Assembly (NCBI GenBank): GCA_947477885.1 | Contig: CANJUD010000002.1 | Coordinates: 186,001 to 250,000 of the forward strand | From: Bacteroidota bacterium | Lineage (GTDB): Bacteria; Bacteroidota; Bacteroidia; UKL13-3 | Reading direction: 5' to 3' | Length of the DNA stretch: 64,000 nt | Shown: positions 51,859 through 60,350 of the stretch, in pieces | Layout of the letters: each line of letters opens with the position of its first letter | Numbering within the stretch: position 1 is the first letter of the stretch | Position numbers and translations under genes: made by a program | Notes under the pieces: model-generated | What the model was told of the DNA's origin: nothing | Databases searched by the model: none | The model's input: only the letters and a program-made list of their open reading frames with translations

Positions 51859-52506
51859 TTATTTTTTTGCAACTTCCTTTTCAAAATATTTACAGTATGC
51901 TGATAACTCACAAATATCACATTTGGGATTGCGTGCCACACATATATAACGTCCATGCAGTATGAGCCAATGATGTGCTTTGGGTATCATACTATCGGGA
52001 ATATTTTTTACCAATTGTTGCTCTGTTTGCAAGGGTGTTTTTGCACCACTAGTTAAACCCAAACGTGCTGAAACCCTGAACACATGTGTATCGACAGCCA
52101 TTGCGGGTTTATCATATATAACAGATACAATCACATTTGCTGTTTTACGTCCCACTCCCGGCAGTTTCACCAAATCATCAATCTCCGATGGGATTTCTCC
52201 ACCAAAATCTTTCAATAACATTTGTGCTAAACCTATCAAATTTTTGGTTTTATTATTGGGGTAACTTACGGTTTTTATATAAGGAAATAATATATCGAAA
52301 TTGGTAGCTGACATTTCTTTTGGTGTAGGAAAATCTCTGAATATAGCTGGTGTTACAAGGTTTATGCGTTTATCGGTACACTGGGCTGAAAGCACCACTG
52401 CAACAATTAATTGAAAGGGATTATCATAATATAACTCCGTTTCCGCATTGGGATTGTGTGCCGCAAAGTATGCCAATATTTTTGAGTACCTATCCTTTAT
52501 GGTCAT
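51859..52506 (-). CDS. nth: Endonuclease III
   Basis: 215-residue base-excision DNA glycosylase/AP lyase for oxidised pyrimidines. HhH motif LPGVGRKTANVI includes the catalytic Lys; VDTHVFRVS carries the catalytic Asp; the C-terminal C-x6-C-x2-C-x5-C iron-sulfur loop (CVARNPKCDICELSAYC) is complete. It is 8 bp downstream of the alpha/beta hydrolase gene, so these two form an operon. Confidence 0.97.
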   Translation of the reverse strand: MTIKDRYSKILAYFAAHNPNAETELYYDNPFQLIVAVVLSAQCTDKRINLVTPAIFRDFPTPKEMSATNFDILFPYIKTVSYPNNKTKNLIGLAQMLLKDFGGEIPSEIDDLVKLPGVGRKTANVIVSVIYDKPAMAVDTHVFRVSARLGLTSGAKTPLQTEQQLVKNIPDSMIPKAHHWLILHGRYICVARNPKCDICELSAYCKYFEKEVAKK

Positions 52507-52514
52507 ATATAATA

Positions 52515-53378
52515 CTAACTAAACAAAAATAAACGAATGAAGTTTGCCACTTCTTTATATTTTTCTACATGCAAGAAATGGCCGCACTGGTCAAGCATTT
52601 CCAATTGGTGGTTCTCAAATGTTTTTGTACTGTCTTCTGCTATATGTTTTAAAGTGAGAAATGGGTGCAGCATTCTGTTCGGAATCAGTTCATCATTTTT
52701 ACCAAACACAAGCAGTGCAGGTATTTTAGAGCTTTCATCGAGCAAGGGATTTTCGCACATATATTTGATGGATTGTGTGAGCATATGCTGATACGATTGT
52801 GAATCCACATTTCTAAATTGCATCAAAACATTGTCTAATACTTCTTTGCTTTTATCAGTCATATTATAAAAACTCTGATGCAAAACTTGCGATAAATAAC
52901 TATGTCCTCCTTTAAAAATATCCATCCCAAAACCCGCAAATCCATTTGCAATGGAATCAAACATTTCGCGTTCATGATGGTGAAACTGTTCGAAACCAGC
53001 TGGCGATAATAAAATCAGTTTTTTGATTTCTATCTTTTGATTTAAAGCCACATGTGCCGCAATCTGGCTAGCCATTGAATGGCCAACCAAAATCACATTT
53101 TGCAAATCTAAATTTTCGCAAACACTTTCTATAATACTTGTATAAAATGCTTTATCGTAATCGTACAAACCCGCAGCTGATTTTCCGCACCCGGGCAAAT
53201 CAATCATATAATAATTCGCGTCGGGATTAAGTTCTGAAACTAATGGATGCCACACCAATGATGAATTGCTGAGGCCATGTATAAAAAGAATATTTTTAGA
53301 ACTTTGGTTGCTTTTAAATTCAACATGTATTTTTATATCATTTACAAAAATCTCTTTCGACTGGAACTGCTGAAACAT
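52515..53378 (-). CDS. Alpha/beta hydrolase
   Basis: 287-residue cytoplasmic alpha/beta-hydrolase. Nucleophile elbow GHSMAS (Ser near residue 98), oxyanion strand FIHGLSNSS near 35, acid FGKNDELIP near 226 and histidine DQCGHFLHVEK near 269. This is the plain esterase/peptidase-like type; no substrate can be named. Upstream partner of nth (8-bp gap). Confidence 0.9.
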   Translation of the reverse strand: MFQQFQSKEIFVNDIKIHVEFKSNQSSKNILFIHGLSNSSLVWHPLVSELNPDANYYMIDLPGCGKSAAGLYDYDKAFYTSIIESVCENLDLQNVILVGHSMASQIAAHVALNQKIEIKKLILLSPAGFEQFHHHEREMFDSIANGFAGFGMDIFKGGHSYLSQVLHQSFYNMTDKSKEVLDNVLMQFRNVDSQSYQHMLTQSIKYMCENPLLDESSKIPALLVFGKNDELIPNRMLHPFLTLKHIAEDSTKTFENHQLEMLDQCGHFLHVEKYKEVANFIRLFLFS

Positions 53379-53765
53379 ACTGCAAAGTAAAGGTGGTTCT
53401 GAGAATTTGCACTGATAAATATTTGAACCTGATATAAACGGTTAAACCCACCCAAAAGTTGATAGCTTTAACCGCTATGAAAACAAACTTAAACCTTTTT
53501 TGCCGATGGATACCACCTACACCACAAAGATATTAATATTGGAGAAAACCCAATCGTAATTGAATTCCGAATATTATCATTTTTTTTATTGCAGTGATTT
53601 TCAGATAAATTATTTTTTTGAAAAATATTTGAGTCTCTCAATTGCAAACAATTATATACTGAATTCTAGCTATTTAAGCCATTAAACACTGTATTATAAA
53701 TATATATAAAATCCTATCAACAAAAATTGAACTTCATTGCCTAATTTTGAAGGCTAATTTTTGAA
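53379..53765. other. AT-rich 387-bp intergenic region
   Basis: Nothing gene-like seen. Divergent promoters are expected; a TAATTTTG -7 match (53742-53749) precedes pdhB. Confidence 0.6.
53742..53749 (+). promoter_or_regulatory. -7 promoter element of the E1-beta gene
   Basis: TAATTTTG (TAnnTTTG), predicted start near 53756, leader of about 10 bases. No matching -33 TTTG. Confidence 0.4.
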
Positions 53766-54743
53766 ATGAGAACTATACAATTTCGTGAAGCACTGCGTGA
53801 AGCACTCAATGAAGAGATGCGTAGAGACGACAGGGTATTCCTTCTGGGTGAAGAGGTAGCCGAATATAATGGTGCCTATAAAGTAAGCCAGGGCATGCTG
53901 GATGAGTTTGGCCCCAAACGCGTGATAGATACACCGATTGCCGAACTGGGTTTTGCAGGAATTGCCGTAGGTGCTGCCATGAATGGGCTGAGACCCATCG
54001 TTGAATTTATGACCTTCAATTTCTCTTTAGTGGGAATTGATCCTATTATAAACTCAGCCGCCAAAATGCTTTCCATGAGTGGTGGTCAATTTGGATGTCC
54101 CATTGTTTTCCGCGGACCAACAGGCTCAGCCGGACAATTGGGTGCACAGCACTCGCAAGCTTTTGAAAACTGGTATGCCAATACACCAGGGCTAAAAGTA
54201 GTCGTACCCTCAGACCCTTATGAAGCCAAAGGATTATTGAAGTCTGCAATTCGTGATGATAATCCTGTAATTTTTATGGAGTCGGAACAAATGTATGGCG
54301 ACAAAGGTGAAGTACCCGAAGAAGAATATTTATTGCCAATTGGAGTTGCCCATGTAAAAAAAGTTGGAACCGATGTTACTATTGTATCTTTTGGCAAAAT
54401 GATGAAAATAGCTATGGGTGCTGCTGCCCAACTTGAGAAAGACAATATCAATGCTGAAGTGATTGACCTAAGAAGCGTGAGACCGATTGATTATAATACC
54501 ATCATTGAAAGCGTAAAAAAAACCAACCGATTGGTAATTGTTGAGGAAGCATGGCCGTTGGCAAGTATCTCATCAGAAATTGCCTATATGATACAGAATC
54601 AGGCTTTTGATTATTTAGATGCTCCTGTAAAACGTGTAAATACACTTGATGTTCCTTTGGGATATGCACCTACATTTGTGGAGGCTTTCCTTCCCAGTAT
54701 AAAACGTACCATCGATGCTGTAAAAAGTGCAATGTATATTTAA
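53766..54743 (+). CDS. pdhB: Pyruvate dehydrogenase E1 component, beta subunit
   Basis: 325 residues. Thiamin-diphosphate enzyme subunit that with E1-alpha decarboxylates pyruvate (or a branched 2-keto acid). Transketolase-like pyrimidine domain (1-175) with the conserved Glu in LLGEEVAEYNGAYKVSQG and PIAELGFAGIAVGAAM; GGQFGCPIVFRGPTGSAGQLGAQHSQ loop; C-terminal swivel domain from about 200. Length and these blocks favour PdhB over branched-chain BkdB. The alpha subunit gene is not in the window, as is common in Bacteroidota. Followed after 44 bp by the nucleoside kinase. Confidence 0.95.
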   Translation: MRTIQFREALREALNEEMRRDDRVFLLGEEVAEYNGAYKVSQGMLDEFGPKRVIDTPIAELGFAGIAVGAAMNGLRPIVEFMTFNFSLVGIDPIINSAAKMLSMSGGQFGCPIVFRGPTGSAGQLGAQHSQAFENWYANTPGLKVVVPSDPYEAKGLLKSAIRDDNPVIFMESEQMYGDKGEVPEEEYLLPIGVAHVKKVGTDVTIVSFGKMMKIAMGAAAQLEKDNINAEVIDLRSVRPIDYNTIIESVKKTNRLVIVEEAWPLASISSEIAYMIQNQAFDYLDAPVKRVNTLDVPLGYAPTFVEAFLPSIKRTIDAVKSAMYI

Positions 54744-54787
54744 CAATCCGTAAAACCTATATATAATACCATTCTCAAATAATACCC

Positions 54788-55414
54788 ATGGCAAAAAAAA
54801 ATAAGCATATCGCAATTGCAGGAAACATTGGTTCAGGCAAAACCACACTCACCACTATATTGGCAAAACATTATAACTGGGACCCGCATTTTGAAGATGT
54901 AGAAGACAATCCTTATATCTCCGATTTTTATGATGATATGCAACGCTGGTCGTTCAATTTGCAAATATATTTTTTAAATGCCCGTTTTAATACTGTACAA
55001 CATTTTCGCGATGGCGAAACTACTATTATACAAGACCGCACTATTTACGAAGACGCATTCATATTCGCTCCCAACCTGCACGCCATGGGCTTGATGAGCA
55101 CACGCGATTTTGAAAACTACCAGTCATTGTTCAAAACCATGAACCAGTTTATCAAACCTCCCGATTTATTGATATACTTGCGTGGCACCATCCCTACCCT
55201 AGTAAACAATATACAAAAACGTGGTCGCGATTACGAAGACAATATCCGTCTCGATTATTTAAAACGCCTCAACGAAAGATACGAAGCCTGGATTAGCACC
55301 TATAAAAACAAACTACTTGTAATAGATATCGACAACTTAAATTTTGTAGATAACCAAGAAGATTTAGGTGGAATTATAGCGAAGGTGGAAGGTGAGATTA
55401 ATGGGTTGTTTTAG
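54788..55414 (+). CDS. Deoxynucleoside kinase
   Basis: 208-residue salvage kinase of the dNK/dCK-dGK family. P-loop GNIGSGKTT (12-20), the DRTIYEDAFIFA block with the acidic base and Glu-Arg pair, and the LID RGRDYED (about 142-148). Likely phosphorylates dA/dG or dC; specificity is not clear from sequence. Its TAG stop (55412-55414) is the first three bases of a 35-bp inverted repeat. Confidence 0.95.
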   Translation: MAKKNKHIAIAGNIGSGKTTLTTILAKHYNWDPHFEDVEDNPYISDFYDDMQRWSFNLQIYFLNARFNTVQHFRDGETTIIQDRTIYEDAFIFAPNLHAMGLMSTRDFENYQSLFKTMNQFIKPPDLLIYLRGTIPTLVNNIQKRGRDYEDNIRLDYLKRLNERYEAWISTYKNKLLVIDIDNLNFVDNQEDLGGIIAKVEGEINGLF

Positions 55415-55446
55415 TATCAAATAGCTAGTAGCTAGTATCAAGTATT
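55412..55446. repeat. 35-bp inverted repeat, left copy (starts at a stop codon)
   Basis: 32 of 35 bases match the reverse complement of 56558-56592. The first three bases, TAG, are the stop codon of the deoxynucleoside kinase. The two copies enclose two lipoprotein genes. Confidence 0.85.
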
Positions 55447-55536
55447 TGTCGCTGCTTCAGTTGGATTTTTAGTGTAAATATATAAATGCATATTCTATTG
55501 CCGTCTGGCTTCAGATTGCGGAATCGAGTATCAAGA

Positions 55537-56091
55537 ATGAAAGCACTTCTCATTATTATATCATTTACATTTATTATAAACTGCTCTTTTAATACAAAGG
55601 ATAATACCCCCACTCCCCAAAATCAAACTATTGATTACAAAGCTTTACAATATAAACTCTTTATAGGGCAGACAAAAGATTCCGTTAAAAAGATAATACA
55701 TTTAAGTAGAGACTATAACTCTATGGATAGAGGAATAGGTAATGGTGATACTGGGATTTCCTGTTATATGAATGTAGGGGAAGACCTATTATCAATAAAT
55801 AAGACTGATGCTTTACCTGCTTTGTTTTTTAATTTTTACAATAACAAACTGACGGACTTTACATGTTCTATAATTTTCGCACGAAAATCTCCTGAAAACT
55901 ATGGTTTTACAGAATTTATAAATGCTGTTGAACCATTATTTGAAAAATTACGAATTGAGGAGAATAAAACTACTTTATATAAAGCTAACTATTTAAATCT
56001 GGGCTCAAAAGACTATATAGAAAGATATAAAATAGATACCACTATTATGAAGCCTGATATGCTTTTTACTTATGAAAAAAAAGTAAAATAA
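55537..56091 (+). CDS. Lipoprotein, unknown function
   Basis: 184 residues; start ATG 55537 gives a lipoprotein signal (MKALLIIISFTFIINC, Cys16). The longer frame to 55486 lacks a signal. Mature part has no family I recognise; it contains a GISCYMNVGEDLLSIN stretch and ends lysine-rich. It lies inside the inverted-repeat pair and 21 bp before a second lipoprotein gene. Confidence 0.65.
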   Translation: MKALLIIISFTFIINCSFNTKDNTPTPQNQTIDYKALQYKLFIGQTKDSVKKIIHLSRDYNSMDRGIGNGDTGISCYMNVGEDLLSINKTDALPALFFNFYNNKLTDFTCSIIFARKSPENYGFTEFINAVEPLFEKLRIEENKTTLYKANYLNLGSKDYIERYKIDTTIMKPDMLFTYEKKVK

Positions 56092-56112
56092 AAAATACAT
56101 ACTAAAATAGTT

Positions 56113-56514
56113 ATGATAAAACTTAATTTAATATTTATAATGCTCTTAACTATTTCATGCAGCAACAACCTAACTAAAACCCGCTGCAATTGCGAAACAG
56201 AAAAGAATGATTCCTTAAATTACAAAATATTGTCTTTTGAAAAAACAGTAGCTTTCGATACAACCACAGAAGTAGTAGAAGGCAAATTAATCAACCTCAA
56301 TAATCAAAAAGGAATCGACTCCACTTGCATTATTTTTAGCAGTGACACAGCATATACTAATGCAGAAGGAAACTTTAAGTTCTATCATATTATAGGGGGA
56401 AAAGGCAAACTGATAATTGAAAACAAATGCGGAATATTAGCCAATATGGATAATATCAATTTTGAAGAAGGCTGTGGTTGGGCACATCTGATTGGATTAA
56501 AATGTAAAAAATAA
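56113..56514 (+). CDS. Lipoprotein with carboxypeptidase-regulatory-like (beta-sandwich) domain
   Basis: 133 residues; lipobox LTISC (Cys16). The segment VVEGKLINLN...DTAYTNAEGNFKFY resembles a CarboxypepD_reg-type beta-sandwich, typical of Bacteroidota surface lipoproteins. Cysteine-rich ends (CNCE near residue 25; GCGWAHLIGLKCKK at the end) may form disulfides. Pair partner of the preceding lipoprotein gene. Confidence 0.65.
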   Translation: MIKLNLIFIMLLTISCSNNLTKTRCNCETEKNDSLNYKILSFEKTVAFDTTTEVVEGKLINLNNQKGIDSTCIIFSSDTAYTNAEGNFKFYHIIGGKGKLIIENKCGILANMDNINFEEGCGWAHLIGLKCKK

Positions 56515-56557
56515 TCAGTGTGAGTGAGGAATGATAAATGATAAATGGCTGACGCCA

Positions 56558-56592
56558 GATACTTGCTACTAGCTACTAGCTACTTGATACTA
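56558..56592. repeat. 35-bp inverted repeat, right copy (starts at a stop codon)
   Basis: Reverse complement of the left copy with three mismatches. On the minus strand its first three bases, TAG, are the stop codon of the TPR lipoprotein gene. Confidence 0.85.
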
Positions 56593-57204
56593 TTTCGGCT
56601 GATACCTATCCATAATTTCAACCTTACTCTTATTCATAAATCCCAATAACATTTCTTTAAAATCCTTGTCGGTTTGTTTATCATATATCTTTTTCAAAAG
56701 ATTATTGCCTTCTTTGTCTTTTCCCATCATTACAAGTGTGATTCCTTTATTCATTAAAAGCATATCATAATTGGGAGTTTGAGAAGTCATGGTATCCAAA
56801 TATTTATTATATAATTCCAAACCATTATTATAATACTTTGTAGCAGAAACTGTATCTTCCAATCTTTCATATAGTGTTCCTATGGTAACATATATATCTG
56901 GATTTGTGGGATTGGCTCTAATCAATTTTTTCGCAGCAATGAGTGCTTTATCGTAGTGTTTCAGTTCGGTTAATAAGGGAAGTTTATTCCAATAAGCCAG
57001 ATAATAATTTGTATCTAATTCAGTTGCCTTATCAAGTAATACTATTGCTTTTTCATAACTAGTAATTCCATCTGTACTGCTTAATATCATTGCACTGTCG
57101 CAATATTGCATGGCTTCTTCATTTACTTTGGGTGTTTCATTATTTCCACCACAAGCCAATAACACAAGCAAGGGGATGATATATATATGTTTTATAAATC
57201 TCAT
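56590..57204 (-). CDS. TPR-repeat lipoprotein
   Basis: 204-residue lipoprotein (lipobox LLAC, Cys18, followed by GGNN) with tetratricopeptide repeats from about residue 45 to 160, including AYWNKLPLLTELKHYDKALI and IGTLYERLEDTVSATKYY. TPR proteins mediate protein-protein contact; the partner is unknown. The stop codon comes from the right inverted repeat. Confidence 0.85.
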   Translation of the reverse strand: MRFIKHIYIIPLLVLLACGGNNETPKVNEEAMQYCDSAMILSSTDGITSYEKAIVLLDKATELDTNYYLAYWNKLPLLTELKHYDKALIAAKKLIRANPTNPDIYVTIGTLYERLEDTVSATKYYNNGLELYNKYLDTMTSQTPNYDMLLMNKGITLVMMGKDKEGNNLLKKIYDKQTDKDFKEMLLGFMNKSKVEIMDRYQPK

Positions 57205-57404
57205 TTTATGTTTATAATAATTTGCGAAGATAGTACAATTATATATTCAATAAAAACCTCAAAGAGGTGACATTACTATTAAATAAAAAAGCCGACTATC
57301 CAACCGGCTTTCTAATCAAATCAATTATGTTTATGTTATGAGGTTTACACTGAGCAGCCTGCACTGAGCAAACCTGTGCTTAGCGGCAGGCGAAGGGTTA
57401 CTCG
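57205..57404. other. Gene-free stretch upstream of the decayed SDR gene
   Basis: Contains a hairpin terminator (57287-57312) and CTGAGC-type repeat remnants with a CACTGAGCA word occurring twice (57348, 57362). No gene seen. Confidence 0.55.
57287..57312 (-). terminator. Rho-independent terminator, orphan
   Basis: GCCG-10 nt-CGGC stem extended by AAA/TTT pairs; on the minus strand followed by a T-run. No minus-strand gene lies upstream of it, so its gene appears to be lost. Confidence 0.6.
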
Positions 57405-57742
57405 TCTTATTTGGTATTGTCCACGTTGGTGTCCCCATTTCACTCACAAGTAGCTGCATCAAAAAGGAGCAATAGAAGGTTTAACAAAAGCGTTGGCCGC
57501 TGAATATGCTCCAAAATAAGAATAAATTGTATCGCACCTTCATTAACTGATAAGCCGCTTGCTGCTACATTCGTGAATAATGAGCAAAAAGGGATGCAAA
57601 CGCTCAACGACAGCCATTAAAACGAATTGGAACAGCAGAAGACATTGCCAACGTGGCTGAATTTTTACTTTCTGAAAAGGCTAGTTGGAAAACTGGACAA
57701 ATTTTACATGTTGATGGAGGTGTGTCGACAATAAAATTATAA
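57405..57742 (+). pseudogene. Decayed short-chain dehydrogenase/reductase
   Basis: Truncated 5' end and two frameshifts. Read across them, the product is: GIVHVGVPISLT (decayed), then AASKGAIEGLTKALAAEYAPK, RINCIAPSLTDKPLAATF, then, in another frame, [37 protein letters not shown] with a stop at 57740. These are the catalytic-helix remnant (the Y-x3-K loop reduced), the substrate loop and the C-terminal NVAEFLLS...VDGG motif of the SDR family. Both shifts lie at AAAAAGG(G) tracts (57471 and 57586 region). Confidence 0.8.
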
Positions 57743-57822
57743 ATTAATTACAAACTTTTAAGACTGACAAATGTTACTAATAATGATTCCTATATTTTAA
57801 CAAAAAAAAATAATTAAAAAAT

Positions 57823-58008
57823 ATGTTTAAAAGATTTACAACCGCAGATAAACTTTTATTTATTGCTGCACTATTATCATTAATATTTTCCGAGATACTT
57901 TATTTTAAAGGAGAAAAGGCAGATGGAAATTTTATTGGCATATGGGTTCCTTCCATATTAGCCTTTGGAATTTACCTTAAACTAATTAATAACTCAAAAA
58001 ATGATTGA
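57823..58008 (+). CDS. Small membrane protein (unknown)
   Basis: 61 residues with two hydrophobic helices (about 9-27 and 36-55). Its stop overlaps the start of a 33-residue membrane peptide (58001-58102). No family recognised; the pair lies just upstream of the photolyase-type operon. Confidence 0.55.
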   Translation: MFKRFTTADKLLFIAALLSLIFSEILYFKGEKADGNFIGIWVPSILAFGIYLKLINNSKND

Positions 58009-58102
58009 TTTTATACCCTATTTCGCTGGCCTAATTACGCTGCTTTTTGGATTGGGATTTGCCTTTTCAATTCCAGAAGTTGGAAAAAGGAAAAGTAAGT
58101 AA
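58001..58102 (+). CDS. 33-residue membrane peptide
   Basis: ATG at 58001 overlaps the preceding gene in ATGA-like fashion (TGA at 58006). The product has one hydrophobic helix (GLITLLFGLGFAFSI, about 10-24) and a basic tail (KRKSK). It fits the size and build of small inner-membrane proteins. Real only if the frame overlap with the preceding gene is conserved in relatives. Confidence 0.45.
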   Translation: MIDFIPYFAGLITLLFGLGFAFSIPEVGKRKSK

Positions 58103-58251
58103 TATCTTATGATTTAAGATTTAAATACTCAAAAATCGTTTTCTAGTTTTAGGAATAAAGTATAGAATTTAAATAAATTCTGTATGGAACACTTTGGATC
58201 GATACAAATTCAAAGTGTTCGATATTTGAATAATAAATAATGGATCAATAA

Positions 58252-58967
58252 ATGATGGATACTTTTTTATCTGCTCGTTGGGAAAATTTAATAATGGCAA
58301 ATTATGCCGTAAATGCAGAGGTTCTAAAACCGTATTTGCCGAAAGGTGTCGAACTCGATTTTTATGACAACAAACCTACGTGAGTCTCGTTGGCTTTATG
58401 TTTAAACAAACCAGTCTTTTTAAAATCCCAATCCCTTTTTTAGGAACCTTTGAAGAAATAAATCTACGTTTTTATGTAAAAAGAATTGAAGGAGATATAA
58501 TTAAAAGAGGTGTTGTATTTATTAATGAAACAGTTCCTTATAAGATGGTAGCTTGGCTTGCAAATAAATTATACAACGAACACTATATTTCTATTCCTAC
58601 AAAAAACCATATCATGAAGCATACCACTAAAAAAAACATTAGGTATGATTGGAAAATAAATAAGAACTGGAATCATCTGGCACTAAATACTATGACAGAA
58701 CAGGAGCAAATGTTACCAGGAAGTATTGAGGAATTTATTTTTGAACATTATTATGGATATACAAAAATAAATAACCAACGATCTCAAGAATACAAAGTGA
58801 ATCATCCCAGATGGAAAGTGAATAAAGTGATCGATTATTCTATTCACTGCGACTTTACTTCTATGTATGGTAACGATTTTTCCTTTTTAAACAACCAGAA
58901 ACCCGATTCTGTAATTATTGCCGAAGGATCGCCAGTTACAGTAAATTGGAAGCGAACTCAATTTTAA
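58252..58967 (+). pseudogene. DUF2071 (YqjF-like) gene with an internal frameshift
   Basis: The first part, 58252-58383, encodes MMDTFLSARWENLIMANYAV ... LPKGVELDFYDNKPT and then meets TGA. The downstream frame, from GTG 58380, begins SLVGFMFKQTSLFKIPIPFLG and continues as a DUF2071 protein to 58967. One lost base at about 58378 joins them (expected ...KPTYVSLVGF...). No homopolymer lies at the site. As a whole it would be about 238 residues, the usual family length. It is the first member of the photolyase-type gene string; in other genomes DUF2071 genes are also found near photolyases. Alternatively the 3' part is translated alone from GTG. Confidence 0.75.
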
Positions 58968-58979
58968 AATATTGAACAG

Positions 58980-59249
58980 ATGGAGCTAAAAGATATCGAC
59001 CGAATAATTGAAATGGCATGGGAAGACCGAACTACTTTTGAAGCAATTAAAATACAATTTAATTTTTCGGAGGCAGATGTTATTCTGTTAATGAGAAAGG
59101 AGTTAAAACGCAGTAGTTTTAATTTGTGGAGAAAGAGAGTAAATAGTGGTGTTAGTCAAAAACATTTACTTAAAAGAAACGCTGATATAAGCCGATTTAA
59201 ATGCAGCCGCCAAAATTCTATTTCTATGAATAAAATAAGTAAGCGTTAG
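58980..59249 (+). CDS. TIGR03643/DUF2805 family protein
   Basis: 89 residues with the family's DIDRIIEMAWEDRTTFEAIK helix pair and FNFSEADVILLMRKELK. The family has unknown function but is repeatedly found beside photolyase/cryptochrome genes. A helix-turn-helix-like layout (two helices plus a short third, then a basic tail) hints at DNA contact. It abuts the next gene: TAG (59247-59249) is followed directly by ATG. Confidence 0.9.
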   Translation: MELKDIDRIIEMAWEDRTTFEAIKIQFNFSEADVILLMRKELKRSSFNLWRKRVNSGVSQKHLLKRNADISRFKCSRQNSISMNKISKR

Positions 59250-60341
59250 ATGGAAAAGCTATTCATCACTGATTATGTAACAATAATTGATAAAATTGAA
59301 CACTTAGATCCACTGAAGTATGGCAAAACCAGAAATTACGTAGATGGTGATGTTACTTACTTATCACCCTACATTTCACGAGGTGTAATTAGCACAAAAC
59401 AAATCCTTGAAAAGTTGTTAGCTAAAGGATATAAAATTTCAGAAATAGCATCTTTTGTAAAAGAGCTTTGCTGGCGCGATTATTTTCAACGGGTGGGTCA
59501 AGTCAAAAATTTGAATCAGGAAATTAAACAACCACAACATATTGTTTTAAATAGTAAAATCCCCAAAGCAATTGTTAATGCCCTAACCGGCATTACAGGA
59601 ATTGACAATGCCATTAACCAACTATACAATAATGGCTACATGCACAACCATTGCCGAATGTATACCGCTTCGGTTGTATGTAACATTGCCAAATCACATT
59701 GGTTGCAACCTGCGCAATGGATGTATTATCATTTGCTGGATGGCGACTGGGCAAGCAATGCTTGCAGCTGGCAATGGGTGGCAGCAGCAAACAGCAGCAA
59801 AAAATATTTTGCCAATCAGGAAAACATTAACAAGTACACCCACACGAATCAGACAAATACATTTTTAGATACTTCGTATGAAGTTTTAGAACAATTGGAA
59901 ACACCTGCTGCACTTTTAGCTACACAAAAATTAGTTCTTGAAACGACATTGCCAGAAACAGCATTGCTAACTATTGACCCCAACTTACCTGCCTTCATTT
60001 ATAATTACTATAACCTCGATCCACTGTGGCACTCAGATGAACCGGCCAACAGAATATTATTACTAGAACCCGACTTTTTTAAAGCTTATCCTGTTAGTAA
60101 AAAATGCGTGGATTTTATGCTGGCATTGAGTAAAAACATTCAAGGATTACAATTGTATGCGGGTTCATTTGATTCGCTTGTTAAGGAGCATCACCTTACA
60201 AATATTTATTACAAAGAACATCCTTTAAACATTGGATATACTGGAAATATAGAAGAAAGAGATTTTATTGCAGCGGAGGTTTCAGGGTATTTTCCATCGT
60301 TTTTTTCGTATTGGAAAAAAATAGAAAAACATCTAAAATAA
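59250..60341 (+). CDS. Photolyase-like protein with FAD domain first and no N-terminal antenna domain
   Basis: 363 residues. From residue 35 the protein is a photolyase FAD-binding domain: LSPYISRGVISTKQIL, LCWRDYFQRVG, NNGYMHNHCRMYTASVV and LLDGDWASNACSWQWVAA. No antenna domain precedes it. The last ~110 residues (from about 240) form an alpha/beta segment (ANRILLLEPDFFKAYPV ... LQLYAGSFDSLVKEH ... NIYYKEHPL) that resembles the photolyase antenna fold in a permuted position. Repair or light sensing cannot be decided. Starts on the base following the TIGR03643 gene's stop and is followed by a flavin reductase. Confidence 0.85.
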   Translation: MEKLFITDYVTIIDKIEHLDPLKYGKTRNYVDGDVTYLSPYISRGVISTKQILEKLLAKGYKISEIASFVKELCWRDYFQRVGQVKNLNQEIKQPQHIVLNSKIPKAIVNALTGITGIDNAINQLYNNGYMHNHCRMYTASVVCNIAKSHWLQPAQWMYYHLLDGDWASNACSWQWVAAANSSKKYFANQENINKYTHTNQTNTFLDTSYEVLEQLETPAALLATQKLVLETTLPETALLTIDPNLPAFIYNYYNLDPLWHSDEPANRILLLEPDFFKAYPVSKKCVDFMLALSKNIQGLQLYAGSFDSLVKEHHLTNIYYKEHPLNIGYTGNIEERDFIAAEVSGYFPSFFSYWKKIEKHLK

Positions 60342-60350
60342 AAAATATCT

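Noticed and set aside
55412-56592. Insertion sequence or composite transposon
   Set aside because: Inverted repeats are present but there is no transposase and no target-site duplication visible.
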